A stretch of DNA of 64,000 nucleotides from Sipunculus nudus (taxonomy: Eukaryota; Annelida; Sipuncula; Golfingiida; Sipunculidae), in the NCBI GenBank assembly GCA_026874595.1, contig CM049309.1, positions 43,415,079 to 43,479,078 of the forward strand, in the 5' to 3' direction. Positions 23,821 through 36,500 of the stretch are shown one piece after another; the first letter of the stretch is position 1, and every line of letters starts with the position of its first letter. The notes under the pieces were generated by a model. The model searched no databases. It saw only the letters and a list, made by a program, of their open reading frames with translations, and was not told where the DNA came from. The position numbers and the translations under genes were made by a program.

Positions 23821-23922
23821 TTCCTTGGCCAGTTCTACTCGAGTGAAAAGATTTATAGCAGGAAACTAATGAAAAGATGTAGAGCAGGAAACGTCAGTGG
23901 GGTACCGCAGGGGTCTATTATT

Positions 23923-23979
<57 letters not shown>

Positions 23980-26900
23980 TGGCTACGCCCCTGCCGGAAA
24001 CGATGCAAGACGCTAAATCAGGCGTACTTTTGTGATGGTAATTCTATTGTATGTTATACTATTTCCCAGATTTTATAGAAGCGGACCTCTTTTTCATCTC
24101 TTTTTAAGGGTTACAGACAAAATTATGAGGCCTGGATCCCTCCCCCTTTTTCGCGACCTGGAGACATTTCTTTAGTGTTTCAATGAGTCCTCCTTGGTTG
24201 GACCCCCCCCCTCCCCCCCCCCCCCCCTCTTCCTTTATCCTGTTTTAGGTCGTAGAAGAGGGCCTGATATTAACCGGGGTAAATGACTCACGTGAAGAAC
24301 AATGAAGCTAATATGTATGAAAAGGTAGCGTGAAAAGAATGCAAGAATAATGCTTCAACAGACCGTTATAATATGTAACGATCCTACTGAGCAAGTCAGC
24401 AGCTGAGTGAATTAAAGGAATGTTATTCAAATATCAACATATAATTACGCAGTTATTTTATACTCTTAAAAGAAATTTTTGATGACCCAGGGGTAATTTT
24501 TAGAACTGGATGATTATACGTACCCAACTCCTCTTCTACGGAACACCACAAACACTGCCACTGCCAGAAGAAGCAAGCCACCTGTCAGGACCAGTGGAAC
24601 CACGATTGCCACGGCAAGTGCTGAAAAGTTAAAAATAAAAACTACCGTTACAAACCTGCATCGTTAATGGATATATTTAACCTATCCTATTCGGAAAAAC
24701 TGACATTAAACTGGCATTCAAAGCCATGTAATTGACAGTAACTGCATGTTTTGAAATTTAACGATTTGCATGACGATTATGCCCGGCCACTGATAACATG
24801 ACCTTGATTGCAAGAAGCGTTTTAAGTTTTCCGATATTTAAATACTAATAAAATAATTAAAAGAGCTTAAGTCAGATATGTCATATATGTTATCATCATA
24901 TAGTACAACAGATTGTCAGTGAAACTGGCTTTTAACCTGTCAAAGGGCCATTTGTGAGTTTCAGAGGAATGAGAAAAAGGGTTAGATAACTAACACCTCG
25001 AGATCTTGGATCAGAGAAAAGGCACAACTACAGTCAAGGCCTTAAGTAAGTTGACAGAAAGTCTGATTATTCGAAATGAGTGGTCTACTCTACCATTAAT
25101 GCATGGAATGCTATATATCTTGATGTAAATACACGACAGAGTGACGGCCGGAGACAACGTGAGACGAGATGTCCGGTTGTTTGTTGATCTGTCTGGTTTA
25201 TGCTACCAATTACTCCGCTGTTACCAGCAATCAGGTTGTTCAACCTGGTGGCGGGTCTCGTTGAACAATAACAGGAAGATTTAGGATAAAAATTCTACTC
25301 AAACACGTTATGTTTAAAAATGTTGTAGTATGACTTTTCGGTAATATGAGATATGCAGGATAAAAAAACTTTAATGTGCAAACATTTATCTTAAACCTCG
25401 TTACACGCGAGAATCAATAGTACGCAGTTCGCTTGTACCGGCAATATTGTGTTCTGAGTAAATGTATATCAGGGCTCATATTATAGACTATAAAACATAT
25501 ATCAAACCGCGAAAGCCCTTTCTTGGCTCGCTGCTATATCTGGAACCTATTAGTGAATAACCAGGAGTAATGCCTCTGGTCTCATATAATCTCTTATTAC
25601 ATTTACCACTTCTACTCCGTCCACTAAGGGTCTAGGTCAGCAGTGCTCAGGGGCGGACTTTAAAGGGGGGGGGGGTCGGAGAGGGCGGTCCCCCCCCCCC
25701 CTTCTTTCGACCTAACCCAAAAAACCTGGGAAAACCTCATAGTACTCCGAGTGTATACAGCGGTTACAATATATGTCTTTTTTCATAATGCATTTAAGCG
25801 ACCCCAGATAACACGATCACAACCTAAGCGGCCTCGCAAAGTAAGCCCCCCCCCCCCCCCCATTCTAAATTCTTATATCCGTCCCATTATTCCTTATTAT
25901 TAATCCTTCAGTAACTGGCAATCCGGCGGATAGGTGCAATAACGGATCAAAGGGGGGGTGGGGGGGGGGGGGGGGGGGAGGATGCCGTCCTTTTTTCACC
26001 CTCCGTAACCTTTTGATTAAGGTTTCAGACTAATTTTAGCAGGCTGGACTTTTTTAGGTCTTGTCATTAGTCCTCCCGGTTTGGACCCCTCCTTTTCCTA
26101 AATCCTGGATCTGCTCCTTGAATGTCCACGGTGACTCCGCTTAACCTCGGCTTAAGTGCATGCAGGTGTAAGCAGCAAATCAATGTTCAGTAGCAGGCTT
26201 TCGCTACTTATGTGTATTAATTTGCCAGGAGCAACGAATATGTCCATGTAAGTCAGGGTAGTGGTCTAGACATCAAGAAGAACACCTGTGCGCAGGGCTG
26301 GTCATAATTGTCCGGATGACGCGAGCTTTTGTCTTGTTTTTATTTATATATTTTCGGTATATTGTCGTATTTTCGGAATACTGCTGTATAATTAACGACA
26401 ATTAAACGTATACATTTGGTTCGCCAAAGAACGGTAAAATGGGGCTTGTAGAACTGGTAGGTGATATCTAATACTTATAAAAGGAATTCGGTTCACGTTT
26501 GTGCGTAATGTTCTCTAAAACCGCGTTGTGTACAATATTGTGCCATACATCAATTAAAAGGTTATTATCCCGGCAATGACATAGGCGATATAAATAATTT
26601 TTAATATACATATAATTTTGAGTGATTTTTCCGTTTTTATACCGAGCACAGCCGAAGTGCCTTCGGCAATCACCGGAAAGCGGGCATCGTGGTCACTTAA
26701 CCTCTAACACTAAGGACTATTGTTCATATGAATAACGCTTGCTTTCAATGAGGGATTTGACCCACGTGCGTGGTCAGTAAAAGAGAAAAACACGTGTCTC
26801 GCTTTATGAAATGGAGAGTTCAACCCAGGAGGATTAATGACAAAACCTAATTCAAGGTCCCAATTTCAAGAACAGTGCTGGAGTGGGGTGATGTTGGGTG

Positions 26901-27545
26901 GTGGCGGGAGTTTCAGGCCTCAAAATTTGTCTGATACGATGAAAAAATGATTGCGGTGGCTGATAATGGGATACGGACACACTGCATGGAGTCCCGCTGG
27001 GTCCGCTTCTGCTACTTACGATGTGTGCATATTTCTGTTTCCTTCTTCAGGAACAGTTTCCTTTAACGTACATTTAATTAATCTTTCATGTGTTCCTCTC
27101 ATCAACCTATTCTTTAAACGTCCAACGATAGAAACCAGTCAAAAATCAACAAAACACTGTATCCCTCCGCGTCTCATTCCGGTTCGCAATGTAAACCATG
27201 ACTGACCAGGTCTTCAAGGTAAACATATACTGGGGTATGATTTTTGCCATGGGCACAGTGCCACAAAATAACAGTAAAACATATTTGTACATATCGTATT
27301 CCGAGAGTATCCCACTAAAAATCTATATTTTCTTTTCACTTTTATAATAAAAAATGAGCCAACATTCAAAATCTCAGTAAATGTATCTCCCAAACCCCGT
27401 TAAGCCCGGTATACCGGGTTTATCAGCTAGTATGTATATAAAGTCAGTTTGTACCTGAGGAGTGGGCCGGCTGGTAAGCTGAACTCACGAAACAGTACTG
27501 TAGTACATTATGAAATCAAGCTAACTATACAAATAGTATAATATT

Positions 27546-27592
<47 letters not shown>

Positions 27593-30500
27593 ATAATATA
27601 ATGAAACAGGGAACTGACATGTTCTTATTCTACGTAAATATTCTTTTACCATAAGTTGGATATAAGGACTTTAATCCATCCATACCTTTTAATATATTTT
27701 GTACATACAAAAGAGACGTAAAACAAATCGAGTTTTAACTTCGGTTTACGAAGAGATCGTAGCGATTAGTAGACATAAGACTGGACACATTATAAAAAAA
27801 TCTAATGTCTTGAACATTAGTTGGCGGCAATGAAAGGAGGAAAATCAAATGGGGTGGCCCAAAATCTTTAGTTTTTTTTTAAGGATCTACGGCTTAGACC
27901 CACATCTGAGCCATTCGTAGTGTTCCCCGATGAGCTGACAATAAATGATAGGCCATTTATACTGATAGGCCATGCATTGATTCATATAGGTAGGCCATTC
28001 ATACGGGTGCGGATGCAGGTAGAAACCTGTCCTATTAAAATTAAATGGACTACGTCCATTTTTCGGTGCGGAGTGTGGTCTGACGTACGGCCGTGGATAC
28101 GGTTTAGCCAACCGGATCATGTAGCGGTACGTATATCGAAACTCCTACAGAAACGTAAAGGGAAACGTGCAAACAGGCACATAACCTTACGTACCGTATT
28201 GACATTTCAGCCCTTATTACATCTGCTCAAGTTTCATTCCAGCTGATGCCAACATTTTATGATTAACATGATAATGTGTTTAAATCATGCAGCAGAGATT
28301 TATAAATGCAGCCATTTTTCTCCACCAAATTGTCATTCCTCTACGAGATCGTTGTATGCTCCCCTTGCTATGTTTTTTCTTGTGTTTTAATAACGTTGTT
28401 TTCTTTAGTTGTTTATATCACTGTAGTCTGTACGTAAGCTGCAGCGTTTATAATCTTTTCCTTATGGTGCAGAAGTTGTAATCTTGATTTGCTGGGTGCC
28501 AGGTTAAAGAGGTGAAAGACATTAAACCGCACTAAGAAACGTGTAAATGGATACAAATAGTGACCGCATCCGCATGGACCGTATCCGAACCGCGTCCGTA
28601 CAAGTGGACACGTAGCCCCTAAGAATGAACTCCTCAATTGCTTTTTCTTAGTGACTGACGCATTGTGGAGTCCATAGATTGCACCCGCAGTTAACTGTGA
28701 TTATAACACTCCATACACAACTGTGAGATTTAACATATATCCATTGATTAATGTTCAGTACATCTATGTGTATTGTATATTTGACCACTGGAAAACATTA
28801 ATGTTCTGTTTTCAGCCCTATTTTGCACCAAGGAAGTTAAAATATGAACACAATAGTACACAGGCCTAAAGCCTTATACAGGACTGCCACCAAATGCAAG
28901 ATGTCTACGGGGCTGTTAATGCTACAATTCTCTCTGGACAAATACTATCAGTTGCTGATGTTACATGTGCTTCATGCTATCCAGAATGGTTATTTTTTAT
29001 TACAGGCCTTTCGACATACAATATTATGTGAACATTGGTTTGTTAAAACCATAGGAAATATTTTTATTTAATTTCCTTTCTATGAGTAACAGATCGTATC
29101 GTGCTATAACCTCAGTTAGCCCTTTGGTGGGCCGGCGACGCAACAGAAACTGGAAACCTGTTGCGTCGCCGTCGGCGGCTAGTGGACACGTAGCTTCACA
29201 CAGCAAGTTTCTGCAAGTTTGCCCGGTAGCGTGTTGGCGTGTCCCGTTCCGACCGCTTTCCGCGCTAAAACTCCTGGCTAAAGTCTTTACCACAAGGGTG
29301 CGCTCTCTCCACTAAGGACTGAATTGATATACTGCTAATGGGCGGCAGATAAGTACTAAATGAACAACCTTATAGTGCCTATCATGGCTGCATGGGTTGT
29401 AGATTCCGCAGAGGGGCGACGAAAGAGAGTTAAATCCCCGAAAGCCTAGAAAGGTGAAGTTCGATGATATGAGACTATAAACACACTCTTTTCTTGTTTA
29501 TTAGAGATATATAGTTCTCTCTATGTTTAGGGTTGCAAATAAATGCATAACTTTAAAATAAAGTAATATAACGCAAAAGATATTTTCTTTTTATTTTGTC
29601 TGTATTAACATAGGCTACGCATGTATCGGCTTTACTACATGGGCATGCCCCGTGATCATCTGAAGTCCGGACTGGCTGCTTCTCTTGTTGACGATGGCCT
29701 TGAGGCTTTAGCTTTCTGCCTTTAATTCTGTCTCACCAGGAGACAAACCACGGTTCACTGGATGCCGCTGATAATTCGAAACGATATAATTCTTCTGTTT
29801 TAACTCGTAGAGAAGCCGTTATCAGTTCCACAAGGACCAATTAAGGGTTGAAGTAAGTCATCTAAAACTTTAAAGGATTTTCCAACCTTTATGGCAGGAT
29901 GGAGAGATCACAAGGATAAGTACACCACAGGATATGATACCCGCTGGATAGCCGGAAGGAAGATCATCGTACAGGGATATATCCGCTGCTTATTCGCTAC
30001 AAATCAATCGTTAGCGAATTGGTTTCAACGGTCCTGTTTATCTGTGGCATCAGTAACAAGGAGCTAATCCTCGTCTGCGGCTTGACAGCTCCAGCTGCTT
30101 TACAGTACGCTGGTTTCTATGGAGTTTCCATGGTAGTACATATTAGAGTACGAACTGCAGTACCCACTCGGATGTTAGCCGCCCCGACAGATCGTTAGAC
30201 TGTGTGCTGCAGCGCTTGAACGACGACACAAGGTAAGTTAAACATGCAGCTTTAAGCTTGATTTAGGCATACGTAATGCTGTATGTAAAAGGAAACATTG
30301 GGTAGGGCGTCAGGGGCGGATCCAGGTTTAGGAAAAAAAAGGGGGGGGGGGGGGGTCCATTCCATGAAGATTAATGACAAGGCCTAAAAAAAGCCCCCCA
30401 GGTCCGGAAACGGGGGTCCAGGCCGCCAAAATCGGCCTGAAACCGTTAAAAAAGGTTGCGGCGGCTGAAAAATGAGGGGTCTGGACCTCCCTCCCCCTGT

Positions 30501-33500
30501 TACCGCTTTTGGGCTCTTTTCTGGATTAAAGGTCCCAGGTTCAGTCCCCGCCAAAGAAACAGCTGAGCATCTTTATGTTTCATATACTATCTAATCCATG
30601 CATATCTGCGGCTTGGCAAATTCCACTGTCTGTACTGCCTAACAAATGGAAGTTTTAATCAAAATGTTATATAACATATGGATGTTTAAATGTGTTCCCA
30701 TCTCAACTAAAATTAAAACATAAAACATGTAAAAACATATCGTATCCGATCGGTCTTGGTCTATACGCCCGTATGTTAAAGCTTATATATAGTAACGGGG
30801 AGTAAACAAAAATAAAAATATATGTGATTAACGACAATCGAGCCTGTATGATCATTGTGTCAGATTCTTTCACGGGCACTTTGACTTGAGCAGATGAAAA
30901 TAGCGAAGCCGACAGCTAGTACATATATGCTACATAGTGCTATATATGTAATAGATAGCATGTTATTTCCACATGCAGCTGCTCGTGATTTATGGTTATG
31001 GAAGATTAAGGTTGAAGGTTTTGAATTATGTACGAGTTTATTATTGCTATTGATCTAAAAATGATAAGTCAGAATATTATTTTCGTATTATCTTACCGTA
31101 ATTTAGCTCTCACAGAGGAGATATTTAAAGGTTCTTATTCATTTCCAATAACATGTGTATTATCCCACGTTATTTGCTCATTTTGAATTAAACCATCGTT
31201 CCCATCAAAACCATCCCGGCTCACGGGCTAAAAATCACCAGTTCATCTGTATAACACGTTGTTATGGTTCTTTGAGTCTACATGTGTCTGTTTAGCATAA
31301 AAAGGCTGCGTGACTTGCGCACTCGCGACAATTCCGAAACAAGGAGAAGAGACATGAAAGAAGAAACGCCGAAGAAACACCGGTTGGAAGCTTGAATAAA
31401 CTTGATTTGCTCGGTACGGCCACCCGGTGGCGTGCGCGCTACATCTATGTTTTGAGCCATAGATCGCGCCCAGTGCCAGCTTTTTGCCTATTCTGTACAG
31501 GAGGAAGCAAACGAGCAGGATATTTACATATGCCGTAATATTTTAAGGAGAATATACTCAATCTCATGTATATTTATCATACTTGGTATATGTGAACATA
31601 GGTCCCTTTAAAGGTTAACCCAGTCTGGTCTTTTCTTCATTTTATTCATTCAATTTCAACAATGATTCAATATATTTTTTTTTGTTCACAAATGTGCCAA
31701 TCACTCAGATGTGAATTTAGACGTAGACAATTAAATCCTGATTAAGAAACGTATGATGTCATATTTTCATATTATTATTTGTTAACGTGTTAAATAATTT
31801 CAGTTAAATGTAAACACTGAGAAGTACATGTTGCAGCAAGGTTAAGACTCGAGAAGGCATAGATTTTTATCCTGGTCATGGATTATATTGTGACACATTT
31901 GGTTGAAACAGTGATTTAACAACTCAGTAGGTATTTAAATGAGCCCGACCCCGTTTAGTGTGTGGCACTCTACATGCAAGTGTTAGGGAATTTCAAGGCA
32001 CAAAATCCTCAAGAAAATTGCTCATAAATTTTAAGTTCCTTAATTAATTTACATATTTCCCCCTAACATATATGTTCCAGAAGTTTTGTTATGATACGTA
32101 GGAGTTACAATTCAGTAATTACTGGGATTTGTCAACCATGACTGTGTTCAATCCTCCTGATATAAAACCATTGATTGTAAACACTCACTTGTCGTTTCAC
32201 CAAATGTAATCAGCCATCATTCTGATAAATATCAGATCTTATTGGCAGCGATTCGTGATTAAGGTTAGGAGACACATTGAGGATCTATTGAGAGAATCTA
32301 ATGATTTATCACAGAAAATGAAGGCCTATATGTGCAAGATACAAAAAACACTGAAAGGTCCGTCCAGATGTTTAAAACTTGCTTATTTAATACAGGACAG
32401 TGTATAAGAATTAAGCTTTATTTGCTTATAATATAACCAGGATTTTTTTCTGTCAAGCAGGATTTGGCGATAGGTTTTAGCCAGGGATATCGTGGAGTCC
32501 TTATGAGTCTTGTGTCCACATGTTCGAAATGCAGAGACGATAGTATACAAACCCAACCCTCAACCGACACCCAAGGATGATAGCGCAACTCTGGTTATAG
32601 GAAAACAATTAATTATGGTCATATAATGGTCACTCTCTTGGGGAGAAGCATGTGTCGTTCCAGTATATCCAGTGTAATGCCCTTTAACAAGAGCCGAGAC
32701 AAGACGAGAGAGGAGCAATGGAGGTTCGACACATATAGAGTCTCAAGGCTGATGTACCTCTTCAGCAATGCCGTCAATTTATCTTTCAGAGTGGGGGAGG
32801 TATGATTTGTAGACACACACACCCGGATTTCATATATATATACTTCATCATATTTCAAATATATTACAATTAAGTATAAGGTTTTTGAAAATAACGTATT
32901 ATATTTCAAGGAAATGTTAATTATAATTCTATAATATTTCATATAGTAAACTCATAAATGGAACCAAAGTAAGTATTAGATTTTATAAAATAACGTATTA
33001 TATTTCCAGGAAATGTTAATGATAATTCTATAATATTTCATAGAGTATACTCATAAATGTAACCAAAGGCTCTAATTCTATTTATTACTATATTTCATTT
33101 GTAATATACATGTAAAAATAATGTTCTCAGAGTAGTAGGGGGGATTATTACATATACCACCCCCTCCCCCCCCCCCCCTTGCCAGAAGGTGGGGGGTGGG
33201 GATATATACCATACCACCATCCACCTATATTGACGCCCCTGTTTGACAGGAAGAGATACGCATCGGAGATATTCGTTAACAGTAAGGAGCTCGTGTAAAT
33301 GTGTAAAGATGATATCTTCGCATTGGTGCTTAGAAGAGTCTGGCACCTTCATCACAAGATATACATTAATAAAACGAAGGAAAATAATTCAATTACCTGG
33401 CTGATCTTTTGACTTCCCAGCTGTGGTCGGGGTGTCACCTCTGGGGTCTGCAGTGCGTACCTCTAAACTGTATCTTACTGAAGATGAAATAACACCGTTA

Positions 33501-36500
33501 ACCCCCTTTGAAACGAAAGGTGTCATAACGTTTTGTTCGGTCCTCGAAAAAGTCTTAAACCTTTCCATGGTACTACCTATGGCTGTTGACCCTGGGGTGA
33601 ATGTAGCGTCCGTTTCCTGAATACCTGACCCCGATAAGGACATGAACGTTTGAGTCGTCTGACCGAGGCGGTCTGGGTTCGTCAGCGTCTGAATTTCCCG
33701 AGAGAAAGGTTTTGTTTTAACTTGGTCGGCTGAGTGTGTAACTTTAACGTTTTCATGTCTTGTCAGTTCCGATGTTGGTGTTGTAACAGATGTTTTTACC
33801 ATCAAAGAGGTGGCTGCATTCTCTCGGGGAGAACTTGGTGGATGCCCTCCAAACCCTGACGCTGAGGACGCCGTTAAGGACGACCTGTCCTGGTCTGGGG
33901 GAAGCGAGGGCAGTGCTGTGGAACCAAGATTACGGTCCTTTGATGTCTCAGTGGAATGTTCCGAAAATCCCGATGCAGATGTTTTGAATGTTCTCACTTG
34001 CGGAGTTCTGGAAATTTTGTTTTTAATACTTGATGTTTTTAAAGTGACAGGGTACAGGCTTGTCGTCTCTAAGCGGACGTCTGTTGAAGTTGAAGTTTGT
34101 TCACTGCTGACGGTTCTTGGGGCAGAAGTGCTCGTTTCTGTCGAAGAAAATCCAGTATCAGTATTTTTTCCTCATTGTGATTTAGGTCGGTAAAGTGAAT
34201 CACCGTATAACAATTAAAATACGATTGATTTCCGCATCCTAATACTTTCAATTAACGGTCTTGAGATGAAATCAAATGTTCAGTATATGTCTTCATTGAA
34301 TCATAATACCTGTATATATTTAACATGTAATACCCTCTGCATGCGTGTGGTTGTTAAAAAACAATTCACTAAATTTTGTTTGGGAATATTATTTTTTATA
34401 TAAAAGAGCTAGAATGTAACGGAAATTATTACTTCGCTTAATTGGGCAAAGTAAAATGTGTTATGTTTATTACACATAATTTATGTAATGGGTCTTCGTT
34501 ATAGAGTCATTTGTTTGTTAAGCAAACACGTATTTGATTGAAAATAGCAGTCATCGTTTCTTTAATTACCTCTCATGATACAGGCTATGAGTGAACCTCC
34601 CCAAAATCCGTCAGCCTGGCAAATCCGTACACTATCACCAAATAGTCGATAATCTTTGGAGCATGCGCATATCGCACGTCCCTTATATAGAGTACTCGTC
34701 CAGTTGCAGAATCCGTGCGGAGGAAAATCTGGCGTGCCGCAGTCAACAGCTGGATGAAAAAGTGGAATGTGATTAGAAACATTAAAGAGAAAGATTGATT
34801 TTCGTGAGATTTTAAACTGTACTGTTTAAAATGTAACATTTATTATGCCTGCAAGCACATGGAATAATTATTTTGTTCATTCACTTATGATCAATATCAT
34901 TATTGGTAAATAAACCACCGTGACCTGGAAAACTTTTCAGCGGAGTATAAATTATCTTCAACATTGTCGTTTTGTGTTTAGTTACATCAGCATACACTTA
35001 ACGTCTGTTCTAGCATCGTCTTATTACCGCTTTAACCACAAAGCTCGTTTGGGTCATCTGCCATACCTGAAAAGAGATTTCATAGATACGTTTTCTACAA
35101 GACCAGAAAAGCATATGTACTATATGTATACATAAAAAAAAACTGCTGGCTCGGCCCAAAAAGTCCAACTCGGCCGCGCGTCAGATTTTTACTGGGCAGT
35201 AATGATAGCTCCTTATTATATCAAACCAAATGTTGGGAGACATTTAGGAGAAACAGTTGTCATCTAAAGTTTAAAAGTTTTATGGAAATAGCTATCATTG
35301 GTAGTCCTCCTTGCTGACAGAAATAAACAAGATGGTAATTGGTGACGGGGTATTGCTGATCATCACTGGACACAAATAGGATATAAGTAAATAGTTATAG
35401 GCTGCAGAAGATCTAAATCATGTTGATTGGACTAATACATCAGATGCTAAAAGCTGTGATAATATAGCTCAGATGTTATACGATGTGCTGCCAAAGTAAT
35501 TTGTTGTTACACAAGTTGAAACGTTTTATGTATACATTATAAGGATGTTTTTATTTAGTTTAAAATATATAAAAGAAACACAACCTCTGATTACTAAGAT
35601 ATTCTTTTATTCAATTACATGATATATCATTTTGGTTTATTCTCCGCACAAACAAAGAAAATCTAAATGGGTCAAGTCTTGGCAAAACTATTCAGAGCGA
35701 AGCTGCAGTTCGTAGAAGTCATTGTTTGAAACAACTCTGTGAAGAAGATTCCTGATGAATCCAACTCAGACAGAAAAAGATGTCCCGCTGGGGGCCTAAC
35801 AAGGGACCGCCAGCACTAAATTGATACCGGTCACCGGACGGAAGGCATGATCCTGGCAGGGCCCAGGCGACAACATCACAGTCTAATTAGGTATCGGCCC
35901 ATGGAGATGCGCCGTCATACTAAAGATAAACCTGACTTTTGACTATGCTACTTAAAGGGAAGCCGACCTAAAGCCAGGTATCGACCAACGCTAAAAGAAG
36001 TCTCGTCTGGCCACGCTATCAATCATGTGACGCCAATTTATTAGCGGACTTTTGGAGGGCCCGACCACCCCGGCATGCTTTGTCTGTTGTTCGTGGACCC
36101 GGTTTTTTATACAAATTATAGGTCCCATTGGAGGTCATTAAACGATATCACGCAGGGAGCGGCTGGTGACGCGGAGGACCTAGGGAGAGAGTTGATAATA
36201 TCCTTTGATATGAGCCATACGCGCTTTTAGGACCCAGCAACAGGTCATTCAAGACTTAATCAGAAGTGTATTAGTCCCAAAGAAACACACATTCAGTGCT
36301 TGAACAGAAGTCAAGAAAACGATCTAGCTAATATTTCTGATAAACAAGGGTTAAGGAAGATGTAAGGTTTTAACTGTCTCGTTATATGAAGAATTCTAAA
36401 GCAAGCGACAAAATCGTAATAACTCTTTCCATGGAGGTATTCTAACTCAACGCTCTTTTATAAAACGCTTTTGACATTAAACCATCCGTGGTATTGAAAT

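Larger units (their letters stand above)
24621..33396 (-). other. Receptor intron 4 (8.8 kb)
   Basis: Contains short-element fragments (25645-26120, 26820-27010, 30311-30540), a (TA)n tract, a region with repeated 'gataggccat' and 'gtatccg' words (27940-28620), and a composition-balanced island (29640-30237). No receptor exon with Sushi cysteines was found, and phases of flanking exons already match. Confidence 0.65.

Noticed and set aside
33423-34193. Plus-strand frames opposite the receptor stalk
   Set aside because: They are antisense to the Ser/Thr-rich exon, whose frame is open through 246 codons and matches both neighbouring exons in phase.
34585-34839. 84-codon minus-strand frame over the Sushi 2 exon
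   Set aside because: Wrong frame: the Sushi cysteines and matching splice phases lie in the other reading frame of the same strand.
35750-35800. Hammerhead ribozyme core (CTGATGA...GAAA)
   Set aside because: The words are there but the bases between them cannot form stem II, so the fold is not supported.
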